From NCBI RefSeq assembly GCF_005154805.1, contig NZ_CP039727.1, forward strand, positions 1,299,501 to 1,363,500: 64,000 bases of DNA, in the 5' to 3' direction. The notes beneath the pieces were generated by a model that was not told the DNA's origin, did no database searches, and saw only the letters and a program-made list of their open reading frames with translations. Within the stretch, counting starts at the first letter, position 1. Every line of letters starts with the position of its first letter. The translations under genes and the position numbers were made by a program. Source of the DNA: Bacillus sp. S3. GTDB taxonomy: Bacteria; Bacillota; Bacilli; Bacillales; Cytobacillaceae. Below are positions 7,820-14,502 of the stretch, piece by piece.

Positions 7820-9502
7820 ATGCAAACGGCAAAATCTCATACATTGAAAGATAAAGCGATTAAGGCGATGGGGATCAGCAATGAGGATGCAAAATTAACG
7901 AAATCATATATATTTGTCGCATTTATGGCCCTGCTTGTTGGCGGGATTTTAGGACTTTTGCAAGGACTAAACCGTGCCGGCCTGCTGAAATTGCCATCAT
8001 GGATTAATTACTATCAGGTTCTTACTGCACATGGATTAATATTAGTTGTTGTATTAACTGCTTTCTTTACAATTGGATATTTTTATGCTGGAATGTCACA
8101 CACACTAGGCGGTCTGCTTCCAAAAGTAAGAAAGATGGCCTGGGTTGGCTTTGGATTAAAGATGGTCGGATTTGTTTTAGCAGTCATCCCAATTATCATG
8201 GGTGATGCTTCTGTTATGTATACTTTCTATCCGCCAATGGCAGCTGCACCAATGTTCTATATTGGGTTAGCATTAATTGTCGTAGGTGTTTGGATGTGTG
8301 CGTTTGGCGCATTTATTAACGTCGCTGATTGGAGAAAGAAACATAAAGGACAGCATGTTCCGATCCTTTCTTACTTTGCGACTGGTGTATTTATATTATT
8401 ATTTTTCGGTTCTGTACCAGTAGCGGTAGAAGTTATCGTAATGATTATTCCTTGGTCATTCGGCTGGGTTGAGACAATCAACGTAATGGTTGCTCGTACA
8501 TTATTCTGGGCTTTTGGCCATACGTTAGTTAATATCTGGTATTTAACAGCTGTTTCAGCATGGTATGTTATTGTACCAAAAATTATCGGTGGCAAACGCT
8601 GGAGTGATACATTAACTCGTGTTGTCATTATTGCCTTAGTTGTCATGAATATTACAGGTGGATTCCATCACCAAATTGTTGACCCGGGAATTTCACCATC
8701 TGTTAAATTTATGCACGTATTTATGAGCTTAGCGATTGGCTTCCCTTCATTAATGACAGCGTGGGCAATGTTTGCTGTATTTGAACGGACTACAAGAAAA
8801 CAAGGTGGAAAAGGACTTATTGGCTGGTATAAAAAAATGCCATGGGGCGATGTTCGTTTCTTAGCTCCAATGATTGCAATGATTGCCTTCATTCCTGCTG
8901 GTGCTGGCGGTATTGCGCAAAGCACAAACCAACTAGACCAAGTTGTTCACAATACCATGTGGATTGTTGGACACTTCCATTTAACGTTAGGTATGTCTGT
9001 TGTCATGACATTCTTCGGCATTAGTTATTGGTTAGTTCCATATATCTCAAAACGTGTTTTAACACCACAAATCAATCGTTTAGGTGTGATTCAAACATGG
9101 ATTTGGACAATTGGCATGATCTTTATGTCAGGAGCAATGCACTGGGTAGGCTTATTAGGTTCACCACGTAGAACTTCATTTACAACTTACGGAGACCATG
9201 CAACTGCGTTAAGCTGGAATCCCTATTTAATGTGCTTAGCTGTGGGGGGAACATTATTAATTATCGGTGTGCTTCTTCAAGTGTATGCAGTCATCAATAT
9301 GATGTTCTTCGCACCAAAAGGGGAAACAGAATTCCCAATAGCGGAAGAAGAGGAAAACGCAACAAAAACCCCATTTTGGACAGAGCGTTGGGGCATGTGG
9401 ATTGTTATTATGCTATTGGTTGTTGCGATGGCATATGTTATCCCGTTATCAGAATTCATAGTGAATGCACCTCCAGGCTCACCGCCATTTAAAACATGGT
9501 GA
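7820..9502 (+). CDS. cbaA: Family-B heme-copper enzyme subunit I lacking the active-site Tyr (annotatable as ba3 oxidase; possible NO reductase)
   Basis: 560 residues with about 13 membrane helices, strongly similar in remembered sequence to Thermus ba3 subunit I, with numbering shifted by one. Metal ligands are all present: a heme His in LTAHGLIL, CuB ligands His234 and His283-His284 (GGFHHQ), and His385 and His387 in GHFHL for the two hemes. In Thermus the CuB His233 is covalently linked to Tyr237 (motif HPIVY). Here the same position is Asn238 (HTLVN), with a Tyr three residues later. The K-channel Tyr corresponding to Thermus 244 is Val, while that at 248 is kept. All confirmed oxygen reductases need this Tyr, and NO reductases lack it. 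The GGGGGG ribosome site and the spacing of 14 bases tie it to subunit II. Confidence 0.88.
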   Translation: MQTAKSHTLKDKAIKAMGISNEDAKLTKSYIFVAFMALLVGGILGLLQGLNRAGLLKLPSWINYYQVLTAHGLILVVVLTAFFTIGYFYAGMSHTLGGLLPKVRKMAWVGFGLKMVGFVLAVIPIIMGDASVMYTFYPPMAAAPMFYIGLALIVVGVWMCAFGAFINVADWRKKHKGQHVPILSYFATGVFILLFFGSVPVAVEVIVMIIPWSFGWVETINVMVARTLFWAFGHTLVNIWYLTAVSAWYVIVPKIIGGKRWSDTLTRVVIIALVVMNITGGFHHQIVDPGISPSVKFMHVFMSLAIGFPSLMTAWAMFAVFERTTRKQGGKGLIGWYKKMPWGDVRFLAPMIAMIAFIPAGAGGIAQSTNQLDQVVHNTMWIVGHFHLTLGMSVVMTFFGISYWLVPYISKRVLTPQINRLGVIQTWIWTIGMIFMSGAMHWVGLLGSPRRTSFTTYGDHATALSWNPYLMCLAVGGTLLIIGVLLQVYAVINMMFFAPKGETEFPIAEEEENATKTPFWTERWGMWIVIMLLVVAMAYVIPLSEFIVNAPPGSPPFKTW

Positions 9503-9513
9503 TTTGATTTAAA

Positions 9514-9548
9514 AAAGAGATAGCTCTTAAGTTGGGCTATCTCTTTAT
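9514..9548 (+). terminator. Terminator after subunit I
   Basis: AAAGAGATAGC pairs perfectly with GCTATCTCTTT around an 11-base loop. The T-tract is provided by the stem end only, so read-through into the SCO gene is possible. Confidence 0.7.
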
Positions 9549-9590
9549 GCTTCGAAAACTGTAAAATAAAAGATTTGGGAAGTGATCTTC

Positions 9591-10223
9591 ATGATCAAAG
9601 ATTGGCATACTACCTTTGCATGTTTGCTTGTTATCTTATTCGGAGGTACGCTGTTCTATTTCGGAACCGATGGCTTCCAGGCCTTTACAGCAGAAACAGC
9701 GCGGGTCAATAAACTAATCGATGATAAGCCACAATTTCCTCATGTAACCTTAGAGGATAGCAAAGGGCGGAATTATTCCATTTCTGAATTTAAAGGCAAA
9801 TATGTATTTATTACGTTTCTTTATACTTCTTGCATGTCCGTTTGCCCGCAATTGGAGATGAATATGTCAAAAGTTTATGGTAAGATACCAAGCAAATATA
9901 TCGGCGAAGATATTGTCTTTTTAAGCATCAGCTTTGATCCTGACAGAGACGACCCGGCCACATTAGAAAAATACCGAACCTATTTTAACAGTGATGGTGA
10001 AACATGGCGGATGGCAAGAATTAAGAATAAAGCTGAATTGGATTCACTTTTAAAAGAGTTTGGCGTCATTGTCATCCCGGATGATAGTGGGAATTTTTCA
10101 CATAATTCAGCGTTTTATTTAGTTGATAAAGATGGAACACTCATGAATGTGATGGATTATAAAAAAATGGATGAGGCTGCCAATAAACTGACAGGCATTC
10201 TTGAAAGGGGAGCGGGTGAGTAA
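9591..10223 (+). CDS. SCO1/SenC family copper-delivery protein
   Basis: 210 residues, membrane-anchored by an N-terminal helix (about residues 8-25) with a thioredoxin-like domain outside. The copper/redox motif is CMSVCP near residue 81 and the distal His is in HNSAFYLVD near residue 166. SCO proteins load the CuA site of subunit II. I chose ATG 9591 over a GTG nine bases earlier because GGGAAG lies 8 bases before the ATG. It directly follows the heme-copper operon and precedes a His/Met-rich membrane protein, giving a copper-assembly context. Confidence 0.88.
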   Translation: MIKDWHTTFACLLVILFGGTLFYFGTDGFQAFTAETARVNKLIDDKPQFPHVTLEDSKGRNYSISEFKGKYVFITFLYTSCMSVCPQLEMNMSKVYGKIPSKYIGEDIVFLSISFDPDRDDPATLEKYRTYFNSDGETWRMARIKNKAELDSLLKEFGVIVIPDDSGNFSHNSAFYLVDKDGTLMNVMDYKKMDEAANKLTGILERGAGE

Positions 10224-10225
10224 TC

Positions 10226-10783
10226 ATGAAGCAGCTGATATATGGCTTACTAATCATCCTTTTCCTCGCGATTCCTCCGGTCGCAAATTTAATGGAATCC
10301 GTTATGATCATTCACATGCATATGCAAATGCCGATATTAGTGTTTGCAGGATTTTTAATGGCACAATTTTTTCAACTTCGTTTTCCTCATTTTTTTGAAA
10401 AATGGAACAGCAACGGAGTTCCGGGAATTTTATTATTTATCATTATGGTGTTGTATTGGACGATCCCAAGGGCAATGGATGATGCCTTAACATCACTGGG
10501 TATGGAAGTCTTTAAATTTGTTAGTTTACCAATCTTAGCTGGAATCCCTCTTAGGGATAGTTGGAAGAAACTTAAGCCTATCGGAAAGAATCTTATTTTT
10601 TATTTTTTTATCGCGTTGTTTACGGCGATGGGATGGTTATATATTGAAACGCCTGTGCAATTATGCAACAACTACCTTCTCATCGAGCAAATCACTCTTG
10701 GCTGGGGATTTGTGACGACGGCCATCTGTATTGTGATCTATTTGTTATACACCGCCTTTGTTGATAAATCCCAATATGAATAA
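10226..10783 (+). CDS. Uncharacterised membrane protein with His/Met-rich motif, copper-context
   Basis: 185 residues, about six membrane helices, not firmly assigned to a family. The striking feature is ESVMIIHMHMQMP near residues 25-38, a cluster of His and Met at a helix start that could bind copper or heme, and a single Cys near residue 147. The start lies 2 bases after the SCO stop, with GGGGAGCGGGTGAG as ribosome site, so the two are co-translated. By position it may assist metal insertion into the heme-copper enzyme, in the way CtaG-type proteins do for other oxidases; this is inference. No signal peptide cleavage site is evident. Confidence 0.6.
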   Translation: MKQLIYGLLIILFLAIPPVANLMESVMIIHMHMQMPILVFAGFLMAQFFQLRFPHFFEKWNSNGVPGILLFIIMVLYWTIPRAMDDALTSLGMEVFKFVSLPILAGIPLRDSWKKLKPIGKNLIFYFFIALFTAMGWLYIETPVQLCNNYLLIEQITLGWGFVTTAICIVIYLLYTAFVDKSQYE

Positions 10784-10886
10784 TAATCCAAAGTTTAAAC
10801 TCAATGAGACAGGGGAACTTTAATACCATATCGTCGTCTGCATAAAGGGAATGAGAAGATAAAATGGTAAAAAGGAGGCCCTTCCG

Positions 10887-11108
10887 ATGGGATTAAATAA
10901 GTTTAATGGAAAGAATAAAGAAGAAAAAGACAAACTGGAAGAAGTTTTGAAAAATTCAATCGAAATCGAAGAAGATTTAATGCGGACATATCTGATTACC
11001 GCGGAGCGGATTCACGACGATAATGAACTAAAGGATCGTCTCGAAAACTTTGCTGAAGGGAATGCAAAGAGGACGAAACAACTGATTGATGAATTGAATG
11101 AAGAGTAG
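10887..11108 (+). CDS. Small hypothetical helical protein
   Basis: 73 residues, highly charged, predicted mostly alpha-helical with heptad-like spacing in EEVLKNSIEIEEDLMRTYLI and ENFAEGNAKRTKQLIDELNE. I do not recognise the family. The strong AAAGGAGG ribosome site 8 bases before ATG, the separate position and the terminator directly after it support a real gene. It has no membrane segment or signal. Function unknown. Confidence 0.6.
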   Translation: MGLNKFNGKNKEEKDKLEEVLKNSIEIEEDLMRTYLITAERIHDDNELKDRLENFAEGNAKRTKQLIDELNEE

Positions 11109-11118
11109 TATAAAAGGT

Positions 11119-11153
11119 AAGAGCCCAATCCAGATGAATTGGGCTCTTCTTCT
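11119..11153. terminator. Terminator between convergent genes
   Basis: AAGAGCCCAAT pairs perfectly with ATTGGGCTCTT around a 7-base loop. On the plus strand it ends in CTTCTTCT; on the minus strand in a short A/T run, so it may serve both the small hypothetical gene and the XRE-TPR gene. Confidence 0.75.
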
Positions 11154-11172
11154 ATTAATTGATATTTTGGGG

Positions 11173-12393
11173 TTATTCTATCGTTTCTCTGATTCTTTTG
11201 TATGTTTCATTGGCAAAATCTTTGTATGGAGTATGTGTGAGCGGCATATAATTTTTTACCGCAAGTTCAGCAAATTGCACCGCCGTATCCTTATTTCCAA
11301 GTTCAAGCTGACATAGGGCTTTATATGAATCAGCCACATAAAGTAGTGACAAATCATATGGGTGATGGGCCCAGGAAGGAACGTTTACTTTCTCGAGATA
11401 AGTAAGGGCATCGTTAAAATGTTCGAGACCATACAATGCCTTTCCCTTTTCAAGAAGAAACCAAATTTCATAAACCTCCGTTATTTTCGGATCAGCTAAA
11501 TACCGGTCAATTTTTTCAATTGCCATTTCATAATCCTGCTTTTCATTAATAAGCGACATGATCTGAAAAAGATCATGAAATAGCGTAGACCACATGTCCT
11601 CAGCAAATTCCCCATATTGCCTTAATTTTGTGGAATAATGGTCCTTCCTTTCCTCATCATGGCTCATCAGTGCGTGTGCTACAGCGAGCCTGTATAGATC
11701 ATTAATCCGATAAAATATTCGATGCTCTTTGGAAAACTGTATGGCACTTTCCATAACCTTTGTGGCTGAGTCAGAATCACCGACAGCAAAATACAAGATT
11801 GCCTCATTATAGTCGAGGTCAACTCGAGTCATCGGATCAATATAGACATGGCTTTTCTCAATTTCAGCACGTTCTCTCAGCAGAATAGTTAATGATTCTG
11901 TATAATCATGCTCGGTAAATTTCTCCATAGCCCAGAAGATGCTGATGTTTGCTCGTTTAGCGGTAAGATTCATTTCATCATACATTTGTGCGGAACGACT
12001 TGAAAAATTTCGCCATCCATCCACTTTTTCATGATAAAGACTGCGGCTATATAAATCTAATAATCGTGCCGACTCATATCCTTGACTAAGTTTATCAATA
12101 TAGGGTTCAATCAGGCCGATAAGTTGTTTATATTTATCCGTTTCGGATTCCAGATTATAAAGCTTCTCCGATTTTTCAAGAATCTCCCTTATTTCTTGTG
12201 TACTTACCTCATCTAAAAGATCTCCAATTTCAACTTCAAGGCGCTCAGCAATATAAGCTAAGCTTTCCATAGATGGCTTAGCCTTATTGTTCTCTATGAG
12301 GCTTAGCATGCCCTTTGTAAGCTCTTTACCCGCTAGCACCTCTAGCGTCATTTTTTTCCTTTTCCTCATTTCACGTATTCGTTCACCCAACAT
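11173..12393 (-). CDS. XRE-type helix-turn-helix regulator with TPR-like repeats
   Basis: 406 residues. Residues 1-62 are an XRE DNA-binding domain (GERIREMRKRKKMTLEVLAG, then MLSLIENNKAKPSMESLAYI). The remaining ~340 residues are all-helical with TPR-like repeats, for example EIWFLLEKGKALYGLEHFNDA and SLLYVADSYKALCQLELGNKDTA near the C-terminus. This layout is shared with peptide-sensing RNPP-type regulators of Firmicutes (PlcR, PrgX and relatives), although no small signal-peptide gene is visible nearby. Start ATG at 12393 has AAGGGAG upstream. It is divergent from the MFS exporter gene, with a dispersed repeat between them. Family architecture is clear; target and ligand are unknown. Confidence 0.78.
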   Translation of the reverse strand: MLGERIREMRKRKKMTLEVLAGKELTKGMLSLIENNKAKPSMESLAYIAERLEVEIGDLLDEVSTQEIREILEKSEKLYNLESETDKYKQLIGLIEPYIDKLSQGYESARLLDLYSRSLYHEKVDGWRNFSSRSAQMYDEMNLTAKRANISIFWAMEKFTEHDYTESLTILLRERAEIEKSHVYIDPMTRVDLDYNEAILYFAVGDSDSATKVMESAIQFSKEHRIFYRINDLYRLAVAHALMSHDEERKDHYSTKLRQYGEFAEDMWSTLFHDLFQIMSLINEKQDYEMAIEKIDRYLADPKITEVYEIWFLLEKGKALYGLEHFNDALTYLEKVNVPSWAHHPYDLSLLYVADSYKALCQLELGNKDTAVQFAELAVKNYMPLTHTPYKDFANETYKRIRETIE

Positions 12394-12440
12394 AGAAATT
12401 GGCTCCCTTTAAGATATTTATTTATAGATAATATAGTATA

Positions 12441-12609
12441 AATTTTCTACTTCAAGAATTGTCTAGCTCCAGCGCCCTAGCGGCTAGTGTCCTTCGCGCA
12501 CCGCCCTACGATAAGTCAACATCGAATCGCCTCCGGCTCTTCGTGTTTCCTTTATCTCAGTTGGAGCGCTCCAGGCCATACGCCGCTGACCAGGGCGCTT
12601 GCGCTTTTC
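12441..12609 (+). repeat. Dispersed structured repeat, copy 1 (full length)
   Basis: About 169 bases, starting AATTTTCTACTTC and ending GGGCGCTTGCGCTTTT. It shares the block CTACGATAAGTCAACATCG and a following GTGTTTCCTTTATCTCAG block with the copy at 52317-52481. The ends are complementary: AGCGCCCT-AGCGGC (12471-12484) can pair with GCCGCT (12582-12587) and AGGGCGCT (12592-12599). GC content is well above that of the flanks. Short open frames inside it are not genes. It fills most of the gap between the divergent XRE-TPR and MFS genes. Confidence 0.85.
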
Positions 12610-12613
12610 TCGT

Positions 12614-12685
12614 GTTTAATTATATTAAACTTTTGCTTGCGATGGAAGAGGCTTCCATGTTATTATTTGTTTAATAAGATTAAAC
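12614..12685 (+). promoter_or_regulatory. Twin 17-bp operator-like palindromes before the MFS gene
   Basis: GTTTAAT-TAT-ATTAAAC at 12614-12630 and GTTTAAT-AAG-ATTAAAC at 12669-12685 are perfect 7-bp inverted repeats, each followed by TTTTG, centred 55 bp apart. Between them ATGGAAG-AGG-CTTCCAT (12642-12658) is a third perfect inverted repeat. The second site ends just before the ribosome site of the MFS gene. Two identical half-site pairs suggest a dimeric repressor controlling the exporter; the regulator is not identified. Confidence 0.6.
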
Positions 12686-12703
12686 TTTTGAGGTGGGGTT
12701 TTT

Positions 12704-13999
12704 ATGGAAGAACGTAAAAAGCTGAAAAAAGCGACGTATCATCTGTGGACGTTCACAATCAGTAAGCTCATTTCCTCTTTTGGGGCCCAGGTATATTCTT
12801 TTGCTGTCAGTTTTTATATTTTACAATTGACGGGGTCGGCAACAAGTTTTGCTGCGAACTTGATTTGTAATATATTGCCGCGAACCCTTGCAGCCCCTTT
12901 TGCCGGTTATATCGCGGATAAATATTCGCGAAAAATGATTGCAATCACGGCACAAATTGCTACGACCGCAGCTATCGCCACTCTGTTAGTGGTTACTTTA
13001 ACATCAGGACTTTCTCTCACCGCTATCTATACTACTTCCTGCATATTATCTCTTACATCTATGTTTTCTGGAGTTGCGTTTACTTCATCCATCACTGGGC
13101 TTGTCGATAAAGATCGAATTCAAAAAGCGATGTCATTAAATCAAATGTCGATTTCCTTTGCAGCCGTTGCCAGTCCAGCTGTAGGAGGGCTTCTATATGG
13201 TGCGGTTTCCATGCCTGTTTTTTTAATCATGTATATCGCAGCTTCCTGTTTAGCTGTTTTCTTGGAATCAACCATGAATTTTAACTTGTTTGCCCACCGA
13301 AAAGAAGAGGTTGAAGGGGAACCGAAAGAATCCATGTGGCAAAATATGAAGGCTGGGATTTCCTATTTAAAACTGCAGCCGCTGCTTATGACAATTATCT
13401 GGATATCTCTGTTAATTAATTTTCTCTTTGGCGCATTTGAAGTTGGTTATTCGTTTATCTTGATTGAAAAAATGAAAATGGCTTCACAGCGTTTTGGGTT
13501 TACCCAAGGAGCATTTGCCATTGGTATGCTGCTGCTTTCAATTTATTTTTCGATTAGAGAGGAAGTAAAGTATCCGCTTCTGATCTCAAAACAGGCTATC
13601 ATTGGAATGGGAGTCATCATGGGAGCAGTTGCCGGTCCGTTATTGATGAATTTATCTGCTAACTCTATTTTTGTTTATTATCTGGTGATCATGTTCAGTC
13701 TTGGAGCATTGGTTATCACCGTTAATACCCCCATAATGGTGATGATGCAAAAGCAAATTGACGATGACTATAAAGGCAGGGTTTTTTCGATACTTGAAAC
13801 GATGTCAATGGCTTTGATGCCTTTAGGAATGGTGCTGTATGGATTCCTCTATGATGTTTTTCCTGCTCAATGGATTCTACTGGTATCTGCCACTTTGTTT
13901 GTTGCGGTGACACTAATTCTAGCAAGGCCCTCGGTTGTAAGGAAGGCTCATCCGGAGCTAGGCAGAAATAAGCCCCTTCAAAAGGAAGTAGCTTCGTGA
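12704..13999 (+). CDS. MFS exporter (DHA3/MefA-like)
   Basis: 431 residues with about 12 membrane helices. The N-terminal pattern (a basic stretch, then LISSFGAQVYSFAVSFYILQLTGSA) and the loop motif PFAGYIADKYSRKMI (motif A, near residues 66-80) are typical of the macrolide-efflux-like branch of the major facilitator superfamily. A central charged loop near residues 195-215 separates the two six-helix halves. GAGGTGGGG lies before ATG. It is preceded by twin operator-like palindromes, which suggests inducible expression, and is divergent from the XRE-TPR regulator. The substrate cannot be read from sequence. No terminator is obvious before the following YgbA-like gene. Confidence 0.82.
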   Translation: MEERKKLKKATYHLWTFTISKLISSFGAQVYSFAVSFYILQLTGSATSFAANLICNILPRTLAAPFAGYIADKYSRKMIAITAQIATTAAIATLLVVTLTSGLSLTAIYTTSCILSLTSMFSGVAFTSSITGLVDKDRIQKAMSLNQMSISFAAVASPAVGGLLYGAVSMPVFLIMYIAASCLAVFLESTMNFNLFAHRKEEVEGEPKESMWQNMKAGISYLKLQPLLMTIIWISLLINFLFGAFEVGYSFILIEKMKMASQRFGFTQGAFAIGMLLLSIYFSIREEVKYPLLISKQAIIGMGVIMGAVAGPLLMNLSANSIFVYYLVIMFSLGALVITVNTPIMVMMQKQIDDDYKGRVFSILETMSMALMPLGMVLYGFLYDVFPAQWILLVSATLFVAVTLILARPSVVRKAHPELGRNKPLQKEVAS

Positions 14000-14047
14000 A
14001 AAACAAGTCAGTAATTGTTCTAATTTTGTAATTTATCTGCCGTTAAT

Positions 14048-14062
14048 ATAGAAGTTTTCTAT
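14048..14062 (+). promoter_or_regulatory. Candidate operator palindrome before the YgbA-like gene
   Basis: ATAGAA-GTT-TTCTAT is a perfect 6-bp inverted repeat about 55 bases before the start codon. YgbA genes in enterobacteria are controlled by the NO sensor NsrR, but this site is too short to assign to NsrR. Confidence 0.25.
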
Positions 14063-14090
14063 GATATGGTTAAAGTATGAAGGTGATTTT

Positions 14091-14115
14091 TAGTAAATCT
14101 AAAGGAGGTTTACTA
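14091..14115 (+). promoter_or_regulatory. Hairpin presenting the Shine-Dalgarno of the YgbA-like gene in its loop
   Basis: TAGTAAA (14091-14097) pairs perfectly with TTTACTA (14109-14115); the 11-base loop holds the ribosome site AAAGGAGG. The start codon follows 3 bases after the stem. Confidence 0.5.
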
Positions 14116-14117
14116 AC

Positions 14118-14441
14118 ATGAAGGCACGATTAATAGAACCAAATACTGGCCCGAATGTCCAAAAGGAAAAAGAAATTGTCAAGGAAATGATCGAACTTTA
14201 TTGCCGAAGGAATCATCATCGTGACGGACTTTGTAAAGACTGTCAGGAACTTAAAACCTATGCCTTATTAAGACTCTCATTCTGCCGTTTTGGCGAGGAG
14301 AAGACCGCCTGTTCTAACTGTAAAGTCCACTGTTATAAGCTAAAATACCGCCAAAAAATGAAGGTAGTAATGCGTTATTCAGGTCCTTGGATGATGCTGT
14401 ATCATCCGATTTATTCCGTAAAGCATTTGTTAAATCGATAA
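14118..14441 (+). CDS. ygbA: YgbA-like protein (nitrous/nitric-oxide-stimulated promoter family)
   Basis: 107 residues. It carries the family's Cys/His pattern: CRRNHH, then DGLCKDCQEL, then FCRFGEEKTACSNCKVHCY, then the C-terminal VMRYSGPWMMLYHPIYSVKH. Six or seven Cys with His suggest bound metal or an Fe-S centre. In enterobacteria ygbA is induced by NO stress through NsrR and supports growth during nitrosative stress; the molecular role is not settled. The ribosome site AAAGGAGG lies in a hairpin loop. It follows the MFS gene by 118 bases and ends at a bidirectional terminator. Its presence within 5 kb of a possible NO reductase is suggestive. Confidence 0.82.
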   Translation: MKARLIEPNTGPNVQKEKEIVKEMIELYCRRNHHRDGLCKDCQELKTYALLRLSFCRFGEEKTACSNCKVHCYKLKYRQKMKVVMRYSGPWMMLYHPIYSVKHLLNR

Positions 14442-14442
14442 T

Positions 14443-14500
14443 AAAAAGGTGCATTTCCTCCTAACACGTTTGAATGTGTTGGAAGGAATGCACCTTTTTT
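14443..14500. terminator. Bidirectional terminator between YgbA-like and POT genes
   Basis: AAAAAGGTGCATTCC-type arms (GGTGCATT/AATGCACC, then TCC and GGA) around an inner ACACG..TGTGT hairpin, with T-runs on both strands. Confidence 0.9.
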
Positions 14501-14502
14501 TA

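Noticed and set aside
12459..12717. Two open frames of 71 and 76 codons upstream of the MFS gene
   Set aside because: They lie in the dispersed structured repeat and the twin-palindrome region, have no ribosome site and no family-like sequence.
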